A DNA stretch of 64,000 nucleotides, taken from positions 124,001-188,000 of the forward strand of contig WBMZ01002653.1 in NCBI GenBank assembly GCA_013400975.1, read 5' to 3'. The notes under the pieces were generated by a model. That model was not told the origin of the DNA and did not search any database. It saw nothing but the letters and a program-made list of their open reading frames with translations. Position numbers and translations under genes: made by a program. The DNA is from Atrichornis clamosus. Lineage: Eukaryota; Chordata; Aves; Passeriformes; Menuridae. This document shows, in pieces, positions 47,801-61,600 of the stretch; the stretch's first letter is position 1; each line of letters opens with the position of its first letter.

Positions 47801-50800
47801 GCCCATCCAGAAGCTTATGTGTATTTAACTCTGAGGCTTATCCCATTTTGTCCTTTTCTCTCTGTTGTTGGCAAGTTGACTGATCCTCCATAACAGAGAA
47901 AAATGCTGCTGTGGCTTCAAGGAAAATGATTCCAGAATGCCTATTAACCCTCCGTGCTTTGATCAAAATTTATAAAATGACATGAATAAAATTGAAACTG
48001 CTTACATGCGGCCTAGCATTGTTTTCTTCTGTGAAACAAAGAATCTGCTCAAAGGCTACTTTGGAGTCATACTGTCTATTCCAAGACACTCCCTACACTT
48101 ACTAAAAACCATTCTCTGTTCTGTGCCCAGGAATGCCACATGAGTAAAGAGATAATGTGTCCCAATTATTTAATTAATTTGAACAAGAAACATTTGGATT
48201 AATATTTTGTCATATTTTGTTAATGTTTTACCTTCCATATCTTTTCATATGTTATCTTGTATATTTTTAATTGCATGAAGTATATGTATTATATTTTATT
48301 TAGTCTTTAATTCTCTACGGTTATAACTGCTTGTTTTTGTGAGAGATGAAGCATATCATTTGTCACAGAAAGTGCAGAAACAAGATAATAGTAATAATAG
48401 AAATCAAATACCAACAGTCTGAATAAGACACTACACTAAATAATACACTAATACTAACTCTAAATAAGACAAAAAAATTACATTTCTATTTCTCATATGT
48501 TTTTTGTTTTCTGAAGAAAAAGGAGACCATCTGCTGAAGAAGTGATGGCAAAGTAACATTAGGAACTTCCTGAAGTATAGTGACAATACAATGTCAATCT
48601 GCTTTACACTAATGTGCAGGACACATTTCACATAAGTCTCCCCTAGTTTGGTCTTGTATCTGTCTTGTGCCACTTAGAATTACAAGCAGCCATGGTAGCA
48701 GGGATAGAAGGAGACAGATTGAACAGGAATAAGAAGTAAATGAACATTTGCAGTGTTTTGAAAAAATAAGTCCTAACTTATAAAAGCAGTGTCATAATCA
48801 CAGAATGATCTGAATAAACATAACACACCTAAGTGTCTTCTTATGCCTTACTTTATTCAGAGAGTTTGCATTATGCTCTTTGAGGACCAATCTCTGCAGT
48901 GTATTTCCAACTTCTGTGAATGCTTTTTGTTTAGCAAATAACATTCATAAGTTTAGAATTATATAAATAAGATCACTAATATGATGAAAATTATTTCCAT
49001 ACTAATAAATCTTTTTAATTAGGAGATTAAGTGAAGAATGAAAATTACCTATCTGCATGAAAGATGATACCTATTTCTCCTTTTTATTCAACAGATTAAA
49101 AATCTTCATCTGATTTCAAAAGCTCTATCTTTTAGTATGGCTGCTTCCAGGAACTGTTAATGGTCTATAGAGCTTTTTTTGCAGGACATTAGCACTATCC
49201 ATTGACCTCTTCATTAGCAGACATGAAGTTATTTGGAATTCCAGTTCCTGCTGGGAAGTTATCCACATTACAATGTTCATGTCTGTGACAGTCTTATCAG
49301 CTAGATCAGGTACTAAATGGGCTATAAAACAGACTAAAATATCTAAAATAGTTTTTTTGCCAAAAAAGAGAAATGAAAAGAAGTAGTAAAGGTACTTTCG
49401 AGATTATTAAACATGAAAATATTAGATCCGCCCATCCTGTATTGCTCCAAAGTCTTTGCTACTCATAAACATTATGGGAATAATTCTACTATTAAAAACT
49501 TTTTACCAGCAATATGGAATATAGGCTCTTGGTAACTAATTAAATAAAAACTTTTTATTTAAAAGTGGGAAAATTATGTAGCCTCAATGATTTAGATTTT
49601 AAAAATCCTAATGGGCTTTATAAAAATATGAGCTTGGGCTGAAACAACCTGCCATGCTGAGACTCTTTAATCAAATCTTGTGGTCCATGTGATTAAGAAA
49701 TACTTTTATCCCTTAATTTTTGTGGTTTTACTTTGTCTAATTTTTATATTCTTGAGGGTATTTTTCTGTGGGTTTGTTTTTTATTGATGTCTACATTACC
49801 TATTTCTGGAGTAATTTGTTTTTTATGAAATCTTTATCAGGTATCATTTTAGAAAAGAGTATTGATATTCACTCTTATAAATTATAAAAATGCATCAGAA
49901 GTTCAAAACATGACAGAGATATAACCATTAACACCAAAAAGGGAAAGTTAGGATTTTTTTTATGAGTTTAATTACTTTGTACGAGGCTAATTACTTCCAA
50001 ATAAGGAAAATTTAACATAACCCTTCAGAATTAATGAAGCACACAATGTAGCAGTTATCATTAAAAGCACTTGTCACACCTTGGAAGCAGAGAAACAATA
50101 GTTAAAATGTTCAGTTATGGAAGTTCTACAAGAAAAATATCCTGTAGTTTATTCCTATTTGCATGCCTACAAAAGACCCAGCTGATGCCAAAATGACAAG
50201 AAAGAAGCCCTCTGGCTGAGAATCCTAGTAGTTAACTAAACATTTTTGACAGAACCTCAAAGATAAATGGAGCTATGAAGTAGTAAAATTTTTTCACTGA
50301 GTACATCAGAACGGCAGGTTTCCTGATCATTTCTTGCGTGGTCTCCAATCTTGGTTTCAGAAAGGTAGATGTTGGTGTCTGAATATAGTAAGGAGTTTTA
50401 GACTTCCAAGAAAATTTTCAAAGACATCAGTTTTCACTCTCTAGGATATAAAAGTTGTGATAAAAGGCTATGAATGGCTCACAGTTTTTGCAAAAAAACC
50501 CTTTATTTCCCCAGAGTTTAAAATGACAGCTGTACAAATGGGACTAAAGCATATATTTTCCAGGTGGCCATCTTTCACTAGCACTTAACTCAGAAAAAAT
50601 ATGTGGTGATTCATTAGCTATAATAGAAATTTTACTATTGAAGCTACACCAAAAGAATGGCTTATAATCAAGACATTAGAATAATAAAGATGCAACAAGT
50701 TTATTCAAAAAAAGTAGCAACATTTGTTACTAGTTTTCATTAGATAGTTTTTATCCACAGGTAGCTAACATCATCTCATGCTTTGTGAGAATCAGGTAAG

Positions 50801-51494
50801 AAAATACACCTTTTTAAGTTATTCAGACTGCCAGTTTTTCTAGAGTCTCTCTCCTTGTATTCGTGTAGTACTTAGCAAAATATAGTCATGGTATTTCTTG
50901 ATCCTCTTAGATACTGTTGTGATAATGGAAATATGCCTGTAGACTTAGAAATGAAATGTGTATATTCTCCAAGGCCTAAAATCTCTGTATTTTTTTCTTT
51001 CTTTAATGATTGCTTTGTAGTATATTTCATATTTTAATTGCCAGATCAAAAGTGCATAGATCTGATATTAAATCTGAGAATTAATTCATTGGAGAAACAA
51101 AACTGCTGAAATGAATGAGAATATTCAATGTGGATAAAGCTGCCAGGGCATTCATTAAAAAGGAATACCACTGTTAAGAGCAATGAAAATTTACCAATAG
51201 TTATCAGTTGTAGAAGATGCTAAAAATACAGTCTTTTTATGGTAGTTGCTGAAAAGGTCATATAGTTGTTCCCACAGATAATGCTCTTAAAAGTGACAAT
51301 AAAAAGAATATTAACAAAAGATAAAACAACAAAAAATTTTTTCATGAATGGTGCACACTGGATCACATGATGGCAAATTTATCTGCACAGGCATAGGGAA
51401 GGGTGAATATCTCAAAGTGACCTGCCAAACTCCATTTCATTAGTACTCGCCCAATGTATGAGTTTGATTCAGACATCCTCTGTTTAAAATCAAG
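44831..51494. other. Unique AT-rich DNA, no gene or repeat seen
   Basis: A 6.7-kb stretch in which I recognise neither a gene nor a transposon. It is unusually clean compared with the left two-thirds of the window. Frames up to 84 codons (for example 47173-47427, minus) show no domain. Confidence 0.5.
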
Positions 51495-52254
51495 TGTCTG
51501 GGTTAAACCGCACGGTGGACTGGAAATAGTCGGTGTTGCTTCATTCACTCACCATACAGACAAAGGGATCCCATCCCCTAGAGTGACATGTTGTTATGAT
51601 CCAGGTATTAAGAGTGCCTCTGCCTGCATTAAGGTGCAAATGAGACCATAGGCCAAAGTCAATAGCACAGCTTTTATTTAACAGTAAATGTGAGGTAGAG
51701 ACAGATAGAAAGAAATAGGAAAGAGAGAGGAAGGGAGAGAAAGAGAGTGAGGAGAGACAGCTTAAGGAGAGTTCTATCACCACCCCTTGGATCCAAGGGT
51801 GTCCTGATGGTCCTTCTGGCCTTCTCAGTGATGGGGATCCCCGAGTTGTTCTTCTTGGTATCACCTTTATACAGTCCAAGTTCCAGGAATGCACAGAGCA
51901 TAGATGCTGTTCCCACAACTCGGGATGGAATGTGTATAATCAGTTGCTACCTTTCCCACAGTCTGCCACAGTGGGAATTTTTGTCTGAATGCATGAACCA
52001 GGATGCTACCCCGATTTGCTTGCCAGGCCTGGAATTAGCACCTTCTTGTTGCAAATTCCTCCCTTCTGTGCATATCTCAAGTTCCCACTGTGGTGGTTCA
52101 TCTTGTGACAAATTCCTTCTGTGGCCTTGACAGTGTTTGAGGCAATTGTGATCTGTAAGTCTCTTACACATGTGCAGTGGGGGACGGACAGACCTGTTTG
52201 GTTCTAGATGCCAGCCTTGGCAAGAGCCCAGAGAGAAAGCATTACAGCGCTCCA
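51495..52254 (-). mobile_element. LTR of an endogenous retrovirus, minus strand
   Basis: The left edge, tgtctgggttaaaccgcacg, is a reversed ...ACA end. On the minus strand there is a TATA-like GTATAAAG (complement of ~51865-51872) and, ~190 bp downstream, AATAAAAGC (complement of 51673-51678). The right edge at tcca (52254) would be a TGGA start. Moderate GC against AT-rich flanks, and this promoter-to-poly(A) order, support an LTR. A purine tract of gaga/ggaa type lies at ~51717-51768. No target duplication was found, and the family differs from the other LTRs here. Confidence 0.65.
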
Positions 52255-54240
52255 TTTTTTAAAATCATTCTTTAAAAAAAGAACAGATTGTTTTGAGAGA
52301 GGCAAACTAAAAGACACTAGAGAAAAAAGTTACAATTTCCTAAAACTCATATACATTATCTTTGTTCTGAGCTCAGCTCTAATGCTTCCCTGGGTAAAGA
52401 ATGTCCCTGTTGTGAGCAGGAGGTAAGCTTAAACATTACAGTCCCTCTAGTCTGAAAATTTAGGAGTGCAAGAATTACATTGATTTAGAGACCAATCAAA
52501 TCCTAAATAGTGAACTGCAAATATTATGCTAGTGACTGAATATGCTGCTAAAGTTCATAAAAAATCCCAAAGCTCAAATATATTTGTAGTAACTAGTGGA
52601 GCAGTCCTGAGAAACAAAAGTATACAAATTTCCATCTGTTCAGAGAGACAGAATAAAGGGCTACAGTCAGCAAATACAAGACTTGTGATGAATACTTCAA
52701 TCAGCTAAGAATAATAATGTAACTTCAAATGTCTCATAATCTTTCCTGCAGGCTTCTCTCTCAACAAGCTGTGGGCTCTCACATGATCTGAGGTTCCTGA
52801 GGCGAGGCTGGCTTTATTTGTGTACATGTATCTGAATGTAACTGAGTAATTAAACAACCTTAGGCAGAAAAGGCAGTCCAAATCACTCAAAGTTTTTAAA
52901 ATATGCTGAGGTATTTAAGGAAGTGGAATATAAAAATGGTAATCCACTGCAAATCAAATTTACCTGACTTCTATTTGACACCAGAGTCTTTATAATGAAG
53001 AATTTGTGTACAGGATCTTTGGGGGAAGGTTAATAACTAAAAAATAAAGATATCCAAACTGGTGCTTTAAATATTGCCTTCAGAGACTGAACACAACTGC
53101 AAAGCACATTTAAGTCATACAAAATTCTAAGGTATTGTGAACACAAAAAGATATGATTTCACATAGTCCATTTAAAAAAGCTTTATCTAACTGACCTGTA
53201 GGAGTAGATTGTTACAGAGTAACATCTCATCACTTTTATCCCTTAGGCAAAATAGAAATTGTGTAATAATAATTAACATTCTTTTGAAGCAGTTTTGGTT
53301 AGTGAATAAAGTCCTGTTTTCACTCCCTTATATAACTTTCTGGTGGCTGTCAGTATGTGTGAAGCTATTATTACTTCATTGCATTACTGGCTTGACATAT
53401 GCTTTAAAAGCTTTAAAACTACTGTGAACAGGCACAAAGCAGACAGAAGGCACATGTAAGTAGCAAGATTCAATTGTAATCGTATTTCATGGAGAGAATC
53501 AATATACCTCTATGTGATAAAACTAAGCTGCTTTGTGACATTTCAAAACAATGGTTCTTGCATTGTTTTGAGTCATTTTAAGCAAGTGTTGAGAATATTC
53601 TTGCACTGAGAACCACAAAGTATTCATATCCACATTCACATGCAGCTGTGTTAAAGAGACTGTAGATATTTATACATACAGATATATTGAAGGTTCCTTC
53701 AAAAGTTTTGGTAGACTTGATGCCAGCACCTTCTCTTTATGTTCATATTAATATTTTTGATTTATATTTCAAAAAATATTAGCAGGACTGAGGAATCTCA
53801 GGCTTCTTTTTCAATTTTTTTTTCCCCAGTGCAAGTGATAATTTAGGGTGTAAATCATCTAATTTTCTGTTAAATTAGACATATGATGTGATTTAGACCT
53901 TTGAGATTACAGGACTGGTTAATGCTCTGATAAGGCTTCAGGGTCTCTCCTTATGAAATGGTTACAGAAAAGCACCTGCAGAGAGAGGTTTATTCTCAGT
54001 GTCCCAGACCCTGGTGCAGATAGAGTGAATCATCACTGCAGGCATCTGTTCTCTTCAGACTGGAGAGAAAATGGGACACATAACTGTGGCCTGACATTTA
54101 TCTGTTAGATGGCCAGAGGTACATTAAGTAAGTACCACTCTGATCGTGGATCCCTTTGATGATGTCACTGATGAATTGCTTTCCTCCAGATGAATGTGCT
54201 CACGGGATGTTTTCCTGTGTGTGTGTGTGGGCTGCTGTGG
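52255..54240. other. Unique AT-rich DNA, no gene seen
   Basis: No supported gene or repeat recognised. Confidence 0.5.
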
Positions 54241-54312
54241 TTTGTTTGGTTTTTTGTTTGTTTGTTCGTTGGTTGGTTGGTTGGTTGGTTGGTTGGTTGG
54301 TTGGTTGGTTTT
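54241..54312. repeat. (TTTG)n followed by (TTGG)n microsatellite
   Basis: Interrupted TTTG units at 54241-54266 pass through one 'cg' into ten and a half uninterrupted TTGG units (54269-54310), then a T run. A short (GT)n lies just upstream near 54218-54228. Uninterrupted tetranucleotide units suggest a length-variable locus. Confidence 0.95.
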
Positions 54313-57300
54313 TTCTGCATATGAAATGAAAATTCAATGCAACTGTGTAAAAGACACAGGACAAGAGTGCTCTGGTAAGCTATTCTTTCCACCTACATAA
54401 AAATCTACATGGGATTTTATTGTTAAAACCAATGGAGTAAAAGGCAGACTATTTCAGGAAATTCTTTTCTCCAATATTTTCCCCTTCATTACTGCTTTGT
54501 TGAGATGGTCTTTTCCAGGAATGAAAAAGGGAACACCTCTCTACATAGGTACTGGAGGAGCAATTATCCGTCACATTGCTTTAAGTAATAGCTATTCAAA
54601 CTGGCAATTTTATTTGCTAGCAAAGAATTATGTTTATGTCACAGACCTTATGCCCATTACAAAAATCATATTTGACAACACCATGAAACATGACCACTTC
54701 CAGGAGAGGCTTCATACAATTTCTTAATAAAAATTTCCTTCATAACTTATTATTTACTTGATATATATATTTTTAGAATGCAAATATTCATTTAGATATA
54801 TGGGTTTAAATATAAGTAAACATTTAGTAAATAAGTAAAAACTTAATGACCTGTTACTGTTTGCTAGAATTACTGCATTTATTTCACTTATTATAAAATC
54901 AAATCCTAAGTTAAATACTTAGAAGATGTTAATAATACATGGCTCCTAATTGAAAGAGACAATAATTTATGTCCACAGTGGGTATCTAAAGTTTTAGGAC
55001 ATTTATGTCAAGTTAACTCAATGTCAGCAGTGTATTTTCACATACTCAGAATTTCTATTACTCTTTGTTTCACTCTGCATCCTAAATGCACCGAAAATTG
55101 ATAGCAAACAATCACAAGCATGGAAGCTGCAATGTAATTTGAAATGAGAGTGTGCAGAAAATAATGCACCAGTAAATCTAACAAAATATTAATCATGTGA
55201 CTGCAATTTTAATTTTGTTCATATTTTGTAGTTCTAGTTTAAAACAAAATAAGGTGAGCCTGCACTGCTTCCAGGGTTTAAAAATGAAGAAAAAGTATTT
55301 GAATGTAAAAATATGTGGCAGCTCAAATTTACTGTATAATTATAATGCATAAGTCTGAATGATTAATTAGAGGTAAGAACATACTGAAATGGTTACTGGA
55401 ATTCATACCCATTAAGATAGGGACACTACATCTTTTGTAGTAAACAAGAAATCTTGATTTCAAAATAATTTGTATTTATATTTGAGAACCCTGTACGTAA
55501 GGACAATGGTGAGCCCATAGAGATTAAATAACATCCAATGGAGGTAGTAGCAGCTGATTTCAAGTTCACAGCTGCATAAGGAATATATACGGCTGTATAG
55601 CACTTTTTTTTTCACACAACTGGAATCTTCAGCATGTGGTCACAGTAATGATTTATGTCCAGAAGATTTTTGTTTTAAAATTGTCTCTTTTTTCCTAAGA
55701 TTTCTTTTTAAATATTTTATCCTGTCTTTTCACAGGTTTTCAGGGAGACTAACATAGCCCGCAGACCATTGCATTTACTAAATCCTCAAATTCTGTTTAA
55801 AGCAAATATGTATAACCTCTCCATGGGGGAAAAAAAATAAAAACCAAAAACTAAACCAAATCAAAACAAAAAACCAAACAACCCAAGAGAAGAATCTTCA
55901 CATATTTGAAGAAGATTTTGGATAATATCTAGAAAATATTCTAATATATTTTTACACAATGAATGTTGAACCCTAAATTCACCATGTCAGCTCAAGGTCC
56001 TTAGCTTCCTTCACAATCAGAGGCAGAGTAGAATAACTTCTGAGGAAGACTTTAAATTCTTTGACCAGCTCTCTGGAGATAACATAGAGTCACCTGCTCT
56101 TATCTCCTCTCGGCTTGTTCTTTTCCAGCTTCTCATAGTTACCACTACAGCACTGGAAAGCGCATTTCTCCCACTTTTTCAGAGATTTGAGATGATTTCT
56201 GCTGAAACAAACTATTACCTTAAGCAAGAACTAAGTATGTCAAATTCATACATTCTAATTAATCTGATAAACATATTTCTGGTACCTGAGTCCTTTAATC
56301 CTTTCCCTGTTTTTTTGCATTTTGTTGTCTGTAAATTGTGATTTAAGCAATTCAAAGCATCATATATGTATTGGTCTTGCAAATTCTCTTTCTGGAAATA
56401 AGATTAAAATATGTGTGCTACTAAATAGGTGTGTTATAATTTAAAAATGTGAGTTTATTTATGTGCACTGAAAAATGAAATTATAAGGAATAGGATTTTG
56501 AGTGTATATAATTCTATAGCCACTTTTCTGGTTGAAATGTGAAATACTTTTAATCTCACAAAATTAAATTATCATCATCAGTTAGAACACTCAAAATCTA
56601 AAAAGCCAGATAATATACCCTGAAGCTAAACTCTGAACAAGAAATGTATACCAGTATGCCAATAATTTTTGTATAATTTTGCTATAATTTAGAAGTAATT
56701 AATATCTAATTTTTGCAGCATTATTTTTTCTGTTAAAACAGCAGCCAGACTCTTACTACAGCAGCTGGATTGCAGTCTCCAAAGGCCAATTTCCACATTT
56801 CTTGTCACTGTGGATTTATTATCTGCAGAAGTGCTTGGAGGGCCCATAATTATGCCAATCCCCACTTGACATTTTAGACCCTTCTGCCACTATCTCAAGC
56901 CATCCTAAGTTTCAGCATCACACTGCATCATCAAAATACTGTTAGACAGCTATCAAGTAGCATCATGAGGATTAGAGATGTGCAATACCCAGCTATAAAT
57001 GACTATTACAGCTCTTACATCTTGTGCTTTGGACCATAGACCTGAAAGCAGATCTATTGAATTTGAGTGATAAAAACTCAAATTCAGAGCTCACATTTTT
57101 CATTCTTTTTAGTTTTCTTTCTGTTCATAAGTCTAGGTATAATTTTGCTGCTTATCAACAGAAAAATGTTCCATTTTTCGTTTTATATGTTTAGTGGAAT
57201 GCTTCACTTCAGTGTTCAACAAAAACAGTTCAACAGATATAATTTTAATTCCATATAGAGAAACAGTATTTCTGTATTTTGCCAAGACTAATTACTACTG

Positions 57301-57896
57301 TATGCAATATATGAGGTAAAATAAATACAAACAAATACTTATAGGCATAAATTCTGATCTTTATGTATGTACTCTATTGGTAGCAAACTTGAGACAGACA
57401 TGGTAAAAATATTAAGAATAATAGGTTCAGTATCTCTATATACAGGTGAGTCATTTCACTAGAAGTCACTTGTGTGGATATATAAATCCCAAACACTCAA
57501 AATTATTGCAGGTGTCAAATTTCGGCAGCAAAACCTGAAGAGAATGGAATTATTATTATATTCTAATCCTGAAACTGTCAGTTAAGAAAAGCTGGTTTTG
57601 TTAGAGTTGCTTGAGACATGAACAACTGAGAAAGCTTAACTTTCAAAGTTCCCTTTTTATTTCCCCTCACAATGGAAACACAAATGCTGATCAGAAATAT
57701 TTTTAGACTACTTTAGTCTAGAAAATAAATTTTATAAAACCTAAGCAGTATTCAAGTTGAAACTCCTGAACCTTTTCCATAATTGGTTCTGGTAAATGAA
57801 ATACTTAATAATTCCTGCTATATATTTTCACTAAAAATTAGGAAAAACAATGCCCAACCACTACGACAAATGGAAAATATTGACAGCTTCAGTATG
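54313..57896. other. Unique AT-rich DNA, no gene seen
   Basis: No gene or transposon recognised. An A-rich simple tract (aaaaccaaaaactaaaccaa type) lies at ~55829-55882. The 76-codon frame at 54497-54727 has no recognisable domain. Confidence 0.5.
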
Positions 57897-57973
57897 AAAA
57901 AAAAAAAAAAAAGAAAAAAAATCCTAACTTTTCTGTCCCAGCTGCACTACTTTTTTTTTTTTTTTTTTTTTTT
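57897..57973. repeat. Facing poly(A) and poly(T) tracts (inverted repeat)
   Basis: A16-G-A8 at 57897-57921 faces T23 at 57951-57973 across a 29-bp spacer. The two arms can pair, so the locus can form a long A/T hairpin. It is also prone to slippage and to sequencing error. Confidence 0.8.
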
Positions 57974-58288
57974 CCCTTGTACAGGATGGACCATATTCTC
58001 AAAGTTGTCCAGCTCACAGGTGAATCAATAACAGTCTTCCTGGCTTCGATGAGAGATGGATCAGACGCAATGGGATAAGCTATTGATGCAGTTCTAGGAC
58101 TCTTACAATCCAGAAGAACAAAAACTAAAGCAGGAAATATGACTCAACACAATGAGAAAGATGTAAGTTCAGCCATATCCTTTGTGTTTTCTCCCCTATG
58201 ACCTACCAGTGGTTCTTCGTGCACTGTGAGCTTCACAGCATGTCAAATTAGGTAAAGTCAAGGCCTCAACTTTACCTCCTTTTTTTTT
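57974..58288. other. Unique sequence, no gene seen
   Basis: Nothing recognised. An 11-T run near 58280-58290 borders the next feature. Confidence 0.5.
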
Positions 58289-58660
58289 TTATTTACTTTT
58301 CCTGTCCATAAATGGAGTGAAGGTGAAATTTCTGGGACCTCTGGGATAATGCACTTGAAACAGCCTCATTTTTTTCTGCCTTTCTCTAACATAAATAACA
58401 AGTATCAGATACACTTTGTAATGAACATAAAGAAATCTTGGAGAGAAGAACCAGAAAACTTGTCTTTTATATGTTAGTTCAGCGTAGTTTTCCTGCTTTG
58501 TCACTGTCTTTAATTTCCCCTCTAGCTCTATAAAAACTTCTAGCTGTCTCTTAAATTCATTTATAGTATGTGCTTCAGTGGGCTTACCTGACAACTTATT
58601 CCTCACGTTTATTACTTTTAGAATGAAATAGTTGTGCTTGAATACTGCTGCTGTTTCCAC
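58289..58660 (-). other. 123-codon open frame with LINE-like C-terminal motif
   Basis: The minus-strand frame contains FILKVINVRNKLSGKPTEAH followed by TINEFKRQLEVFIELEG. This resembles the end of CR1/L2-clade reverse transcriptases, where a W/VNxLP...VEAxTxNxFKRxLD pattern is common. The remainder (residues ~45-123) is not recognisable. It could be the 3' end of a very old non-CR1 LINE or chance. There is no diagnostic tail. Confidence 0.25.
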
Positions 58661-61600
58661 TTAAAGGGATATTGTCTACTTATCAGGTTTTGTTTAGGTT
58701 TAAATTGACTAATTTTCAAAATAGACTTTTTTACCGACATATCCCTCTTTAAACTTTACCCAGATCTTGGTATCTGTAATTGTATCTCTGCCCCACTAGT
58801 GATGTATCGTGCAGCTTTATGTACAGGTTAGAAAGACTCCACTACCTCTCCTGAGTCAGTGCACTAGGTGCTTCTACAGTAACACAATCTTGCAGGCCCT
58901 CCTGTAACTCTATCTCAGCCTTCAAAAAGCAAGTCAAAGAGACAATTGCACTTTTGCTGTGATGCTGTGTGACTACACACCAGTGAAACACCAGTGTTGT
59001 CCAGTCATCCAACTATCTACAAGAAACTGACATACTGACCCTGCAAGTTTTTCAGCACTGGAAATGTTCATGGGTATTTGCAGCACTCATTGAATTTCTT
59101 TCCTGTCACACTTTTCTAAAGTAATAACTGCAATTAGTTTAGTTTGTTGTTTGTTTGAGGTTTTTTTTCATAAAATAACCCATATGCAGGGCTTAAAATG
59201 TCAAAAACAGTGGCAAAATTGTCTTAGAATTTTCTGTAAAAACTGCTAGCTATGTATTTTTCTCTAAGTATCTTTGACTTTGAGAAAAAAGGAAGCTATT
59301 TGTTAGTTTATTTGTTCATGCTGAAAACACCAATGAAAAAAGCCTTCTTGGTGGAATGCCAGATGGGAACACTCATGCAGTCAAAAAGAAGTTCTCAATC
59401 AGTTAGATTCATTTTGAAATTATGAAATCATCCTATGTATATATTTTTACAATGCTGACAGGAAACTGGGCATTCATATAGGAAAACTATTATTTTTAAT
59501 ATTTTTAATTTTTTAAAATTTATTGAAAATAAATGGAAGATCTCCAGTGTACCTTCTTCAAAGAAATCTATCATTAGGAATAGCCAACTGCATGACATAC
59601 AACCAGCTGAAATAAGAGAAAGGTATAAAAGTGAATCATTACTTGATAACAATGTCATCAAAAAGTATTCCTTCTAAGTTCACAAGGATGACTGATATGG
59701 CTGAATACAGCAATAATTTTAAGGGTTTTTCAGAGATCTGCATCATAAATGGACATCTGCTCTTAGTAGAGGGCATCATACTGATGCTTTTTAATGTTAT
59801 CTGGTTCTTGAGCAAAAATGTGATAATCAGCCTCTCACTCCCAGAGTTTGTTACTGCTCCATGGTTTCATTTACTGCACGTAAGCTAATGACATGGAGAG
59901 AGCTTAACCTTGTTAAAATAAACTGGTTTCTCATTTAAGAAGTGGTTTGTGTCTAGCATTCTAGTCATGTGGATGAGATTAGCTTTCTGGTACGCTTTAT
60001 AAATTCTTTCTTTTTTGGAAATAATACTTTCAAGTCCAACTCAGGACATCACATAAAAGAGGAACTGGACTGGTGGACAGATACACTTCTGCTGATACAT
60101 ACAGATACACTACAATATTGAAGAGAGCAGAAGGAGGTATCAAATTCTTTCTACTATGTCCCTTCATTTTTATTTATTCAAGCTAGTGTTGATATGCATG
60201 ATGAGATAAAGCAATTTATTACAAGGAGAAAAAGGCAATTTGTTCTTATTCAGGCCTTGTTCTCCTGCACAAGCTGCAGTACCTTTCAGTCAAGACGAAT
60301 TCCAGTAACTCACTGACATAGCTCTACATGAGAATAGCTTTCAAATCACCACCAGCTGAATGTCTAGATTTCAGCAGAATTATATGAGCCTTTATGAATG
60401 GACATCAAAATACAGCTAAATAAAATAATCTTCACAAGATAATAAAAAATATATTCTGTCCTAAAACAGACAATGTCTTATTTTGGTAAGTAGCAAAACT
60501 GATAAAACCTTCCATCAGATTTTACAGAACAGTAGTATGAAATTTCACTCTTTTTTTCCTGAATTATATAAGCTTTACTTGTTAATAAAAAGAAAAAAAT
60601 ATTTTGAGCAAGATAGGCTCCTGGTTTATTAAGATACTTTACATGTATGAACAGTTGTAGCAATCAAATAGTGATGATACTAATCTATTAATAATAAAGT
60701 GTAAGGGAAGAGAAAACATCTGTTGTATAACGGTTGAAAATATGTCCGAATTATTCTTTATAACCTACACAGTTCACAGAAACAGACAGAAGCTCTTCCA
60801 AAAATACACTGTATTTACATGTTCTGCATTTCCCTGAAGGAGCTATTTCTCTTCATTGACTTCATTTCCTCCCTTAGTCTGAAGTAGCTGGGATGAACAG
60901 AGTGAATATACCCACTACAGCTCCTGCACAAAATTCTTCCTGGTTGCTACGGAGCTTTCTACAGGAATTATCTTTGAAGTTTATTCTGCAGTATTTAAAT
61001 TCAAGAAGTAAATATTTTAACAATAATATAATTTATTATTTTAAAAGGTTATTATTAAAGAATAACCAATTTTCTAGGCAACAGTTTGGTCAATTCTCAA
61101 CATACTACTGCAAAATTCTACTGCAAAAGCTCTTATTTTCTCATTATATTTATATGATTCCAACCTTTTTGAAAGATGAGAAAATATTTTTTATGCTTAG
61201 ACAACTGTAAGAAGAACAGTCTTTCACCATTACGAAATGCATCTTTTAAAACTACACTTTCTGGGGAAAGTGCGAAGAAGTAAATTTCTCCAATTATTAA
61301 ATGAGATTTATCCATTCATCCCAGCTAATGAGCTCAGGGCTAGATCCTAAATTTGGCTGACATGAGACTGCACAAGGAGCCATGTTTCCTTCTGCTGATG
61401 AGGGTTAAGCATGTTATAATCTTAAAATGGATGTCCTCAGGCACCATCTCTGCAGTGTGGGTTTCATCATCTTTTAGATGTTGTTGCCATGGAAAACTTT
61501 TATATTGCTCTAAGGACTCTTTCAAATATTCTTATGCTGTGTGTCATTCTGTCTTTGAACATATGGAGGAAAACAACACTCTCTTGGTTAAATATGAAAT

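Noticed and set aside
51747..52255. Overlapping 102-127 codon frames on both strands
   Set aside because: They overlap each other inside a probable LTR and show no domain.
54241..54312. Possible interstitial telomere repeat
   Set aside because: The unit is TTGG/TTTG, not TTAGGG.
54194..54400. 68-codon frame with repeated GWLV residues and a matching minus-strand PTNQ repeat
   Set aside because: Caused by the (TTGG)n microsatellite, which is open in several frames; no gene support.
54497..54727. Frame MLRWSFPGMKKGTPLYIGTG... as a possible exon
   Set aside because: No family recognised, no splice signals, and AT-driven composition in its second half.
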